Origin: a virus
Virus record (IMG/VR): IMGVR_UViG_3300037993_000208
Location: 1-50,294 of that record
Length of the DNA stretch: 50,294 nt
Strand: one strand, 5' to 3'
This document shows positions 31,370-38,896 of this stretch, piece after piece. Position 1 is the first letter of the stretch, and each line of letters opens with the position of its first letter. A program made the translations under genes and the position numbers. Below the pieces are notes generated by a model. It had not been told where the DNA came from. It saw nothing but the letters and a program-made list of their open reading frames with translations, and searched no databases.

Positions 31370-31992
31370 TGGGACGCCCCGCGACAGTTTGGACTAAGGC
31401 AAATATCAAGAGGCTTTTGTATTCCCGTAGAAAGATCGTCCAAAAGCCGGGAGTATCAGGAGTGTGCTGGGAGTACACGGGGTACAAGTGTCCCAAAGGA
31501 TACGGTCGATTCGGGGTTAAAGGTAAACCCATAGCGGCGCACAAGGCGGCGATGTGGGCGATTAAAGGTGACGACAGGGCATTCAGTTCTCCAAAAGAGA
31601 ACATCGTGTGCCATACTTGTGACAATCCAGCCTGCTTTCGTCCTGCTCACATTTATGTCGGCACGTATACAACAAACAATCGTGATACCGTGAACAGGGG
31701 ACATAGCGTTTACGCCAGCAGGAATCATTGCTCTAAAGGACATTTGTATACGCCGGATAACACTGCGATTTATAAAGGAAATCGCATCTGCAAAACCTGC
31801 GCGAGTGATTTCCACAAGAGGTATCGAAGGGAAGGACGATTCAAGCCGCGTGATCCGGCAAAGCGGCGAATTCAGCGGATGCGTGTCTACTGGAGCAATC
31901 CAGAGAAGTACCGTAAGCAGGTAAGAGAATACGAGCGCAAACGTCTCGGCATACCTCCTGAGAGATGGAGAATCAGAGGGGAAGCCGCATGA
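31369..31992 (+). CDS. HNH homing endonuclease (His-Me finger type)
   Basis: A 207-residue protein. CWEYTGYKCPKGYGRF and AAHKAAMWAIKG are followed by VCHTCDNPACFRPAHIYVGT (about residues 81-100), the active-site signature CHxCDNPxCxxPxHLxxGT. The C-terminal module CSKGHLYTPDNTAIYKGNRI with CKTC is a zinc finger, then a basic tail. ATG 31369 overlaps the preceding TAA, and the end overlaps the next ATG (ATGA). The insertion is therefore seamless between nuclease and small gene. Confidence 0.88.
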   Translation: MGRPATVWTKANIKRLLYSRRKIVQKPGVSGVCWEYTGYKCPKGYGRFGVKGKPIAAHKAAMWAIKGDDRAFSSPKENIVCHTCDNPACFRPAHIYVGTYTTNNRDTVNRGHSVYASRNHCSKGHLYTPDNTAIYKGNRICKTCASDFHKRYRREGRFKPRDPAKRRIQRMRVYWSNPEKYRKQVREYERKRLGIPPERWRIRGEAA

Positions 31993-32243
31993 GCAAACTC
32001 GGTCAATGCACAGGCTCCGATTCCCCTTTCGGTGACGCTCTCGAAGCCCGTCGAATCCTGAAGATCATCGCGCCCGCGACCGAGGACGTGATCGAGCACA
32101 ACATCGGTAGACGGGCAGCCGATATGGTCAGGGACATGCGGGAACGGGTAGCGTTCAGACCAGTCGGATTCAGAGTAACCGGGAAACAACTGTTTTACCT
32201 GCGCGAAATCAAAGATAGACTTGTTGACCTGTCTTTGATATAA
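31989..32243 (+). CDS. small hypothetical protein
   Basis: An 84-residue helical protein (MSKLGQCTGSDSPFGDALEA) ending FYLREIKDRLVDLSLI. ATG 31989 overlaps the HNH stop. The end carries the -35 region of the next gene's promoter. It lacks a recognised domain; it is probably an original operon member now flanked by two endonuclease genes. Confidence 0.7.
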   Translation: MSKLGQCTGSDSPFGDALEARRILKIIAPATEDVIEHNIGRRAADMVRDMRERVAFRPVGFRVTGKQLFYLREIKDRLVDLSLI

Positions 32244-32244
32244 T
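32216..32244 (+). promoter_or_regulatory. leaderless promoter of an HNH gene
   Basis: TAGACT (32216-32221), 17 bp, then a perfect TATAAT (32239-32244). The ATG at 32251 begins 6 nt after the -10, where transcription itself should start. No ribosome site is present. Confidence 0.65.
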
Positions 32245-32250
32245 CGTTTA

Positions 32251-33030
32251 ATGAGTCGGAAAAATACATGGGAGCGTAAAGCGCTACAGAAGGTGTTGCT
32301 AAACAAGAGAATCGTCAGCGATGAGTGTTGGCTATATACAGGACAAAATGTGAGAGGACACGGAATCATCAAGATCAGCGGTCAAGCTGTTATGGTGAGC
32401 CGCGCCTCACTGTGGGCTTTCAAGGGCCTTCGGCGTATGAAAGACCGCAACACACCCATAAGAATCAGGCGTCGTTGCGCCAAGGTTGCTTGTTTCCGCC
32501 CCTCTCATCTTTATATCGAGGCTACGATTGTTTCAAAAGGGCAACCGCCTATTCCCTTGGCGCGTAAGCGTTGTGCGCGGTGCGGTAGTGTACGGCTAGC
32601 GAAACATTTTAACCCTGATCCTAGAAACAGGAGCGGATTGGACTCATACTGCCGGGAGTGCAGTAGCCGATATGTACACGATTATTATGAACGCAACCCT
32701 AACGCAAAAAAAGATAGCAACAGGAGGCATTACGCTACTGTCCGCAACAAGGTTTTCGATCATTATGGGTGGGTCTGTTCCTGCTGTGGAGAAACTGAAC
32801 CCTTTTTCCTTACTACAGATCACGTAAACGGTAATGGCGGAGGGCACGATAGATTGCTTCGTGGTTATGCTATGTACAAGGCCATAATTGATGCCGGATT
32901 CCCTGACGATTTCCAGATTCTTTGTTTTAATTGTAATTGTGGCAGATATCGAAATGGCGGTACGTGCCCTCACAAAAGTGCCAGCACGAGCCTGTTAGAG
33001 AGGAAGCGGGTTGGCGCAAGACTTATATAG
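32251..33030 (+). CDS. two-part HNH endonuclease
   Basis: A 259-residue protein. The first 90 residues resemble the His-Me finger enzymes (ECWLYTGQNVRGHGIIKI, CAKVACFRPSHLYIE), but the catalytic CHxC segment is degraded to RRRCAKVAC. A four-Cys finger follows (CARCGS...CREC). Residues about 165-245 form a second, intact HNH: YGWVCSCCGE, TTDHVNGNGGGHDR and LCFNCNCGR. It thus appears to be a fusion of a decayed and an active endonuclease. It is transcribed from its own leaderless promoter. Confidence 0.82.
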   Translation: MSRKNTWERKALQKVLLNKRIVSDECWLYTGQNVRGHGIIKISGQAVMVSRASLWAFKGLRRMKDRNTPIRIRRRCAKVACFRPSHLYIEATIVSKGQPPIPLARKRCARCGSVRLAKHFNPDPRNRSGLDSYCRECSSRYVHDYYERNPNAKKDSNRRHYATVRNKVFDHYGWVCSCCGETEPFFLTTDHVNGNGGGHDRLLRGYAMYKAIIDAGFPDDFQILCFNCNCGRYRNGGTCPHKSASTSLLERKRVGARLI

Positions 33031-33067
33031 ATCAAAGATGGACTTATCGAGAAAGGACTCATCTAAC

Positions 33068-34015
33068 ATGGCACTCAATCTCAGTCGGCCTCAGCCTCGG
33101 GCTGAACAACCGGAATCCGAAGTGGAAGACCAGACGCGAGTAATACGTCGGGATCGAGAACGATCATCGGCTACCGGCACTGCTACTATCGCGGACACTG
33201 TCACTCCCCAATCATCAGCCGATCTGGTGTCCGGTGAATCTCGCGAATTCATCCTGCTGGCGGGCAAGGATGGCGTGGGCAAGACATGCGCGGTCATCAG
33301 TCTGGCCGCGTACGTGGAGCTGATCTCGCCTGAAGCCAAATTCTTCATCATTGACAGCGAAAGCAAGGTCAAGACGGCATTGAAGTCGTTCGGCCCAGAC
33401 GCTCCCTCTAACATCGTCTACTACAAGACCGACAACATGAACCAAGTCACGTGGGCGGCTGATCAGATACTCGCGAAGCATAAACCCGGTGACTGGCTGG
33501 CGGTCGAGTCCATGAGTCGTATATGGGAGCGTGCTCAGGATCTTGGCTATCAGGCGATTGCCGGCATGATGAAAGCCGAATACATGGAACGGCGTGCGGA
33601 GCAAGTCAGGAGGGAAGGCGGTAAACCCGCACCTGTAACGCCATCTCCCGATCAACTGTGGTCGGTCACCAAGGGCGCTCATGATGGTGCGTTCATGGAC
33701 AGATTGACGGCATGCGAGACCCTGAATGTGATGTTGACCACTACATTGTCCCGACCCCCGAAAGAGGGAGGATTCATGCGTGAGAATGTGGAGCGCAAGG
33801 CTCTCAGGGTCGAGCTGGGCATCGATGCGGGCATCGAGGGGGCGCCGAGGCTTCCGTATTATATAGAATGTTTGGGCCTGCTTGAGCTAAAGAATGGCGT
33901 AGTCACATGCAGGATATTGCGCGACAATGCCTCGACTAACGAGGAGACTCGTGGCGAATTCACCGTTCAGAACAAGAAAAGTTGGGCGGCGGATTTTTAT
34001 TCGAACTGTCGATAA
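33068..34015 (+). CDS. RecA-like AAA ATPase, possible Sak4-type recombinase
   Basis: A 315-residue protein with Walker A LLAGKDGVGKTCAV (about residues 62-75) and Walker B-like DWLAVESMSRIW (about 137-148), the RecA-core AAA_24 type. Phage members of this type (Sak4) promote single-strand annealing with an SSB partner. The N-terminal 55 residues are a disordered charged leader. ATG 33068 is preferred since GAGAAAGGA precedes it; ATG 33038 is possible. It is followed directly by ERCC4-related sequences. Confidence 0.8.
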   Translation: MALNLSRPQPRAEQPESEVEDQTRVIRRDRERSSATGTATIADTVTPQSSADLVSGESREFILLAGKDGVGKTCAVISLAAYVELISPEAKFFIIDSESKVKTALKSFGPDAPSNIVYYKTDNMNQVTWAADQILAKHKPGDWLAVESMSRIWERAQDLGYQAIAGMMKAEYMERRAEQVRREGGKPAPVTPSPDQLWSVTKGAHDGAFMDRLTACETLNVMLTTTLSRPPKEGGFMRENVERKALRVELGIDAGIEGAPRLPYYIECLGLLELKNGVVTCRILRDNASTNEETRGEFTVQNKKSWAADFYSNCR

Positions 34016-34021
34016 CCGGGC

Positions 34022-34129
34022 ATGATTCAAGTTGACAAACGCGCCGGTTCCGAGAAACTGATCTCCCCCTTGCGATCTCTCGGCGTTGAAGTCGAGGAAA
34101 CAATCCTCAGCTATGGTGATTATTCGTGA
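34022..34129 (+). pseudogene. orphan N-terminal fragment of an ERCC4-type nuclease gene
   Basis: The 35-codon frame begins MIQVDKRAGSEKLISPLRSL and ends in ILSYGDYS-stop. It aligns with the first 37 residues of the intact nuclease at 35663 (MLCVDNRAGSSKLIPLLKGL...YPYGDVN) at roughly half identity. The stop overlaps the GTG of the PP-loop gene. It looks like the 5' end of an older nuclease gene cut off by the insertion of the PP-loop/HNH/nuclease block. Confidence 0.7.
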
Positions 34130-34881
34130 CTACGACATTCTATGGCTTCTCAGGCGGGATGGAGAGTACAGCGGCTTTGGTCGTTGATCGTCAGCGTATT
34201 CGGGATAAAAAAGCTATCGTTGCATGGGCCAACACAGGAAAACAGTTCCCCGAAATGCCATCGTCTATCAAGCAAATTGAAGAGGTGCTTGGTCTCGCTA
34301 TTGTAGAGGTACCGCGACGAATTACGTTTGACGAGTTTCTTTTCGAGCGCGGCGGTATCGTGCGGAAAGGAACTACCGACTGCTCTCGCAGAATGAAGCG
34401 CGGCAACCTCACGCGCTACATGAAAACCTTCCCTAAGCCTTATGAATGGAATTTGGGCTACAACTCTGGCGAGGAAGATCGTGCCGAGAAGTTTCAGCGG
34501 CGCAATGAACGGTCTTGGCTACACTGGCGGTTTCCTCTAATAGAGGCTGGAATCAGCCGCGAAGATACTTGGGACATATGCCGCAAGGCTGGTTTTACGA
34601 TTCTCGTCAGCATGTATGAAAAGATGGGTCGATTCGATTGCTTTTTCTGCGGTAACCAAACGAAGAAGCAAGCCCTGAAGGTTGTCGAATACTATCCGAA
34701 ATTGGCTGAAGAGTGGATAGATAAGGAGGAACGCAAGGGAGTACCGTTTATGGGCGGATTCATGCCCTTGAGATCACTGATAGAGGCCAACAGAACCGGA
34801 GTTGGTGTTCCCGAAACAAGGACAAAGTGCGCCTGTTTCGGCGGAGACGAAGACTTTCTGGACGACGAAGAGGATGAGTGA
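34126..34881 (+). CDS. PP-loop ATPase, PAPS-reductase-like
   Basis: A 251-residue protein with the PP-loop FSGGMESTAALV (residues 8-19), the adenylating P-loop of PAPS reductases and related alpha hydrolases. TTDCSRRMKRG (about 83-93), the pair CFFCG (about 171-175) and CACFGG near the end suggest a Cys-bound metal centre. Phage members are often called phosphoadenosine phosphosulfate reductases, but several adenylate other substrates, including in DNA or tRNA modification. GTG 34126 lies inside the stop of the truncated nuclease fragment. Confidence 0.75.
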   Translation: MTTTFYGFSGGMESTAALVVDRQRIRDKKAIVAWANTGKQFPEMPSSIKQIEEVLGLAIVEVPRRITFDEFLFERGGIVRKGTTDCSRRMKRGNLTRYMKTFPKPYEWNLGYNSGEEDRAEKFQRRNERSWLHWRFPLIEAGISREDTWDICRKAGFTILVSMYEKMGRFDCFFCGNQTKKQALKVVEYYPKLAEEWIDKEERKGVPFMGGFMPLRSLIEANRTGVGVPETRTKCACFGGDEDFLDDEEDE

Positions 34882-34890
34882 ATTTTTATC

Positions 34891-34920
34891 TTGCATCGTA
34901 TCCGTTCCATATGCTATACA
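34891..34920 (+). promoter_or_regulatory. short-leader promoter of an HNH gene
   Basis: TTGCAT (34891-34896), 18 bp, TATACA (34915-34920), then ATG 34929 after 8 nt. An overlapping TACAAT (34917-34922) would place the ATG exactly 6 nt after the -10. No Shine-Dalgarno is visible. Confidence 0.55.
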
Positions 34921-34928
34921 ATGTAGTC

Positions 34929-35663
34929 ATGCCTCCGGCGGTTCCACGATTGATGTTCCACTGTAAGATATGTGGCGAGCCTTTCTACCGTACCCGTGCG
35001 AGGATTCGCGATCCCCGTCATCGTCATCCCAAGTACTGTTCCCGTGCATGTATGTTGAAGCGCAGACAACTCAACGAAAAAAGGAACTGCGTGTACTGCG
35101 AGAAAGAGTTTTATGTGGCGCCTTGGGAGAAAAGAGCCGACCGACAATTCTGTTCCAAGAAATGTTGGAGCTATAATCGCAGAACTCGCTGGAATAGAGA
35201 AGAACTTACGCAGAGGCTGTTTGCTCGCCGTCGTATTGTTGCGCGTTGTCCGGAATTGGGACCGTGTTGGGAATATACAGGCTGCATCAGCAGCGGGTAC
35301 GGTCACATCTATGTTGGCGGGAATTGGATACGTGTGCATAAGGTATCGGCTTGGGTGTTTCTGAACAGCAGGAGAGCCATTCAGAGAGGTCGGTCTGTTA
35401 ACGTTTGCCATGTCTGCGACAATCCCACTTGCTTCAACCCGGATCATCTTATTGTGGGTACTCCTAGGATAAATTCGCGGGACATGGTGAACAAAGGCCG
35501 TCACGCCAGCCAAATTAAAATGCACTGCAAGTATGGTCATCCCTTCTCTGGAAATAATCTGGTCTGGGTTAAGGCCCAAAGCGGGAAAATGTCTAGAGTA
35601 TGTAGAACGTGCCGCAATGCAAGGTCTCGTGAACACGCACACGGAATCAAAAGGATGCACTGA
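34929..35663 (+). CDS. HNH homing endonuclease with three zinc modules
   Basis: A 244-residue protein. Two FCS-like fingers come first (HCKICGEPFYRTRARIRD...YCSRAC and CVYCEKEFYVAPWEK...FCSKKC). The catalytic His-Me finger is VCHVCDNPTCFNPDHLIVGT (about residues 160-179). The last finger is CKYGHPFSGNNLVWVKAQSG with CRTC. ATG 34929 is preferred from the promoter position; GTG 34878 in frame is possible. The stop overlaps the next ATG (TGATG). It travels with the PP-loop and nuclease genes. Confidence 0.85.
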   Translation: MPPAVPRLMFHCKICGEPFYRTRARIRDPRHRHPKYCSRACMLKRRQLNEKRNCVYCEKEFYVAPWEKRADRQFCSKKCWSYNRRTRWNREELTQRLFARRRIVARCPELGPCWEYTGCISSGYGHIYVGGNWIRVHKVSAWVFLNSRRAIQRGRSVNVCHVCDNPTCFNPDHLIVGTPRINSRDMVNKGRHASQIKMHCKYGHPFSGNNLVWVKAQSGKMSRVCRTCRNARSREHAHGIKRMH

Positions 35664-36436
35664 TGCTCTGCGTAGACAATAGAGCCGGATCATCCAAACT
35701 CATTCCTTTATTGAAGGGTTTGGGTTGTGAGGTCGAAAGCGGCATATACCCTTACGGAGATGTGAATTTTTTAGGATACGGTGCAAACGGCGATCCTGTC
35801 TCGGTGGGGGTTGAGGTGAAATCCATTGAAGACGTGATCGCCTGCATCCAGTCAGGCAGGTTTGCAGGCCACCAGTTGCCGGGACTGTTGCAGTGTTACG
35901 ACCATATCTGGTTACTGGTCGTTGACGACTATCGCCCACGCCAACGTGACGGCGTGCTCGAATATCGCAAGGAAGGCCGGGGCGGGGGGATGTACTGGTC
36001 GGAGTCGTGCGGGAGACAACGAACAGTGCTGTGGAGGGATGTGGAGAGCTGGCTCATGACCATCCAGATTATGGGCGGCATCCGTGTTCATCAGGAGCCT
36101 GACTACATGCATGCCGCGCTCTGGCTGAAGAACACGGCCAACTGGTTTGCGCGGGACGAACACAAGTCACACAAAGTCATCTACGGCACCAAGGAGATAT
36201 TCCCCGATCACGCGCTGCTGCTGAAGCCCACATTGGAACGACGTGTGGCCGCGCAATTACCTGGCATCGGGGAGAAGCGATCTGCGGACGTAGCGAGAGT
36301 TTTCCCAACGCTTGAGGATATGGTCAAGGCATCACCGAAAGACTGGGCAACCAAGGTGGAGGGGATCGGCAAGGGAATAGCCCAGAAGGTGTACACGGCA
36401 ATTCATCACCAGAATTCATCACCAGAACGGAGGTAG
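35663..36436 (+). CDS. ERCC4-type nuclease with helix-hairpin-helix domain
   Basis: A 257-residue XPF/MUS81-like nuclease. The active site is VDNRAG...GDVNFLG then VGVEVKSIEDVIACIQSGRF (about residues 47-66), the VERKxxxD variant of this family. Residues about 190-245 form the HhH2 domain (AAQLPGIGEKRSADVARVFP and VEGIGKGIAQKVYTAI). It would cut branched DNA. A 13-bp tandem duplication at the 3' end has changed the last residues and removed the GTGA overlap with the next gene. An orphan N-terminus of a relative lies at 34022. Confidence 0.85.
   Translation: MLCVDNRAGSSKLIPLLKGLGCEVESGIYPYGDVNFLGYGANGDPVSVGVEVKSIEDVIACIQSGRFAGHQLPGLLQCYDHIWLLVVDDYRPRQRDGVLEYRKEGRGGGMYWSESCGRQRTVLWRDVESWLMTIQIMGGIRVHQEPDYMHAALWLKNTANWFARDEHKSHKVIYGTKEIFPDHALLLKPTLERRVAAQLPGIGEKRSADVARVFPTLEDMVKASPKDWATKVEGIGKGIAQKVYTAIHHQNSSPERR
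36401..36426 (+). repeat. 13-bp tandem duplication at the nuclease gene 3' end
   Basis: ATTCATCACCAGA is present twice in direct succession (36401-36413, 36414-36426). Because 13 is not a multiple of three, it shifts the last codons: the frame now ends at TAG 36434-36436. With one copy it would end at TGA 36441-36443, overlapping the next GTG at 36440 as GTGA. Confidence 0.8.
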
Positions 36437-36439
36437 ATC

Positions 36440-36631
36440 GTGACGATCAAGTATCTGGAATTCCACGTCGCACAATCGGGCGACCCGTTTATCGTTCATC
36501 CGGATGGGTGGGTAAGGGTGGTCAAGAACCATGACGGCTTGGCGATCATCACGTTCGCGGATGGAGGCAGCGTTAAGGTAACGGAGAAATACGTGGACGT
36601 CATGGAAGCGTTGCAGAGGATGGAGGAATGA
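36440..36631 (+). CDS. small hypothetical protein
   Basis: GTG 36440 follows GGAGG by 7 nt. The 63-residue product (VTIKYLEFHVAQSGDPFIVH) is beta-rich with an acidic helical end. It resembles small phage proteins of SH3-like look, but no family is recognised. Confidence 0.65.
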   Translation: MTIKYLEFHVAQSGDPFIVHPDGWVRVVKNHDGLAIITFADGGSVKVTEKYVDVMEALQRMEE

Positions 36632-36637
36632 CTGATC

Positions 36638-36964
36638 ATGGACATCAATATCCTTGTCGAGCGCGATAGCATTCGCGCCTACACCAGCGTCAACTCCGAA
36701 GCCACGCGCATCCCCGGCATACACAAGACTCACTGGATCGGGCCTCGGACGCGCAACTACCACGATTACTACTCACTCACGCACGTCGGCACCGGAAGGG
36801 CGCTCAACAAGGTTCCGCTGACCGACGATGAATGCGACCGTCTCGTAGACTCGCTGATCGAGTGTCAGATCGAATGGGACAATATCGTGGATGCCCGGAC
36901 AGCCAGGGAGTATTATGCAGGCCGTCTGACTGATGAGGCATCGCGGCTGGGGGGAAGGTTCTGA
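36638..36964 (+). CDS. hypothetical protein
   Basis: A 108-residue soluble protein (MDINILVERDSIRAYTSVNS) with His/Tyr-rich middle (NYHDYYSLTHVGTG) and a helical end. The start lies 6 nt after the preceding stop. No family is recognised. Confidence 0.7.
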   Translation: MDINILVERDSIRAYTSVNSEATRIPGIHKTHWIGPRTRNYHDYYSLTHVGTGRALNKVPLTDDECDRLVDSLIECQIEWDNIVDARTAREYYAGRLTDEASRLGGRF

Positions 36965-36966
36965 TC

Positions 36967-37239
36967 ATGGCTCAAGTGTGCGGATACACCAACCCGAACG
37001 GCATCAAATGTGGCCTCAAGCTCAAGCATTTTGGCGATCACGAACTCTGCGAGCAACTGGTCGAACCCGATCCGTTCTGTATACGCGCAACTGATACATT
37101 CGCGCTCGCGACCATCCGAGCATGGATAGCATGCGCAGCCGCGCACGGTGTCAAGCGGGATAAGATCCAGAAGGCCGAGGAGAAGTTCAAGGAGATCAAA
37201 CGATGGCAAGCGGTGCACGGGACGCGACTACCGGGATGA
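36967..37239 (+). CDS. small hypothetical protein with Cys/His motif
   Basis: A 90-residue protein: CGYTNPNGIKCGLKLKHFGDH (residues 5-25) has two Cys and two His arranged like a zinc knuckle, a layout recurring in phage proteins (CGx5-8C..xHxxxH). The remainder is helical and basic. The stop overlaps the start of the next gene. Confidence 0.7.
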   Translation: MAQVCGYTNPNGIKCGLKLKHFGDHELCEQLVEPDPFCIRATDTFALATIRAWIACAAAHGVKRDKIQKAEEKFKEIKRWQAVHGTRLPG

Positions 37240-38240
37240 GCGAGCAGCCGCTGACGGCAGTTTATAAGTCAGGTCAGTGGGTGCCTGGGGGATATACGGC
37301 CATTTGTCCACAATGCCATCAGGAATTCTTCTCCAAGCTGATGAAGAAGTTCTGCTCCATGCGCTGTTACACCTCGTCGGACGAGTTCAAGCACAGGATG
37401 CGCAAGTGGTCCGAGACGCACTCTGCGCGAATGCGGGAACGAGCCGGAGTATCTGATCCTACGCAGCGAATGTTACGCGCCTGTATCCACTGTAGCAAGG
37501 AGTTTTACACCAAGCCTTCAATAAAAAATAACAAGTTTTGCTCGCAGACTTGTTACCGCGATTATATGGCGGAGAGGTTTGATCGATGGGTCGCAAACCC
37601 GCAGAAGATCGCCCTCCCTCAGTGTTTCGACGAATTTCTTGGGCAGATCGAACTGCCTTGTTTGGTGGAGGGCTGTGAGTGGCGCGGACAATTCTTGGGG
37701 TATCACGTAAATCTGGCCCATGGGATCACGGCCGAAAAGTTCAAGGAAATGGTCGGATTCAATAGGAAAACCGGGCTTATAACGCCGTCGCTCCGAGAAC
37801 TTATCAGTCATATCCATAAGGGTTTGATCGCCGCCGATCCAGCCAAGTTTACAGGCGGTCGTTTCGAGAAAGGAGATGGATGGAGACAGGGTAGTCCAGA
37901 ACGGGCAGAGGAGCGTCTGGAGGCCAAGGAGCACCGCCTGAAGGCGAGAGCGTTGCTGGAGTACCCGCAAAGAGAAGCGCTGTGCGCAGCCTGCGGTGGT
38001 GAATTTACATATCGTGCCGCAAGGCAGTCCTATTGCTCCACAAAGTGTCGGGACAGATTTTATCACGCACGCCGCTGGGAAATGACGTGCCACTTTTGTA
38101 CCCAGAGGTTCCTTGGGGCTAACCACCAGAGGCTTAGGATGATCAATAAGGGCGGCCCTGTATATTGTTCAAAGTCTTGTGCGGCTGCCGTGAATAGTCT
38201 AAAGCCTCGTAAGCGACATGGCAAAGAAAAGGCTTGCTGA
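37236..38240 (+). CDS. multi-zinc-finger protein with MucR/Ros-like segment
   Basis: A 334-residue protein with four FCS-type Cys4 modules: CPQCHQEFFSKLMKKFCSMRC (about residues 24-44), CIHCSKEFYTKPSIKNNKFC, CAACGGEFTYRAARQSYC and CHFCTQRFLGANHQ...YCSKSC. The middle has CLVEGCEWRGQFLGYHVNLA and HGITAEKFKEMVGF, close to the MucR/Ros C2H2 finger with its following helix. Similar fingers occur at the N-terminus of the HNH protein at 34929. It is likely a sequence-specific DNA-binding protein, perhaps the targeting part of a decayed endonuclease or a regulator. Confidence 0.75.
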   Translation: MSEQPLTAVYKSGQWVPGGYTAICPQCHQEFFSKLMKKFCSMRCYTSSDEFKHRMRKWSETHSARMRERAGVSDPTQRMLRACIHCSKEFYTKPSIKNNKFCSQTCYRDYMAERFDRWVANPQKIALPQCFDEFLGQIELPCLVEGCEWRGQFLGYHVNLAHGITAEKFKEMVGFNRKTGLITPSLRELISHIHKGLIAADPAKFTGGRFEKGDGWRQGSPERAEERLEAKEHRLKARALLEYPQREALCAACGGEFTYRAARQSYCSTKCRDRFYHARRWEMTCHFCTQRFLGANHQRLRMINKGGPVYCSKSCAAAVNSLKPRKRHGKEKAC

Positions 38241-38896
38241 TGCCTGCATCTCATTACCAGTCATCGTTCCGCAAGCCGAGTCCATTCCAGCGCTCACCCC
38301 AGCGCGTTCCCGGTGAAGGACCACAGCCTTGCCGTTGCGTGATGGTGGGGGAACGGCCAGGCTACGAGGAATCCGTTCATCGTCCGCCCAGACCGTTCGT
38401 CGGGATCAGCGGCAAGTATCTCGATCTGTGCCTTGAGGCCGCCAACATCGATCGCTCTGTTCTCTATGTCACGAATCTGGTGAAGACCTTCTCCGGTTAC
38501 CTGAAGCCGACGGCTGCGGATATTGCCGCTGGTCATGATGAACTCGTATCCGAAATCCTCGACTGCTCCCCGGAGATCATCGTGTTGATCGGCGCATGGT
38601 CGGTCGAGAGCGTACTGGCTCGTGAAAAGTCCGAACTCGACAAATGCCACGGAGTGCCCGTGCGGGTCACGGAACTGTTCGGGGGAGAGCTGAAAGGGGA
38701 CTGGATCGTCCTGCCCATGATTCATCCCGCGAGCGCTACCCATTCACCAGAAAGCCTCCCGATCATTCTGGACGATATACTGACGCTCGGCAGGCTGCTT
38801 GATGGAGAAATCAGCCCGATGCTCGATGAAGTGGCTGATCTCGACTATCGCGTCGTGAACGCCCGCGAGCTTGGACGGGTACTGTCATGCTGTTAG
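38240..38896 (+). CDS. uracil-DNA glycosylase family protein
   Basis: A 218-residue protein with VMVGERPGYEES (about residues 34-45), RPFVGISGKYLDLCLEAA and LYVTNLVKT, the motif order of family 4/5-type glycosylases (GExPGxxE..PFVGxxGxxL). MIHPASAT near residue 158 is the conserved HPS/HPA loop. Usual family-4 Cys ligands of an Fe-S cluster are not clearly present. It could remove uracil or another base during replication; it directly precedes and overlaps the polymerase gene, so the functions are linked. Confidence 0.8.
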   Translation: MPASHYQSSFRKPSPFQRSPQRVPGEGPQPCRCVMVGERPGYEESVHRPPRPFVGISGKYLDLCLEAANIDRSVLYVTNLVKTFSGYLKPTAADIAAGHDELVSEILDCSPEIIVLIGAWSVESVLAREKSELDKCHGVPVRVTELFGGELKGDWIVLPMIHPASATHSPESLPIILDDILTLGRLLDGEISPMLDEVADLDYRVVNARELGRVLSCC

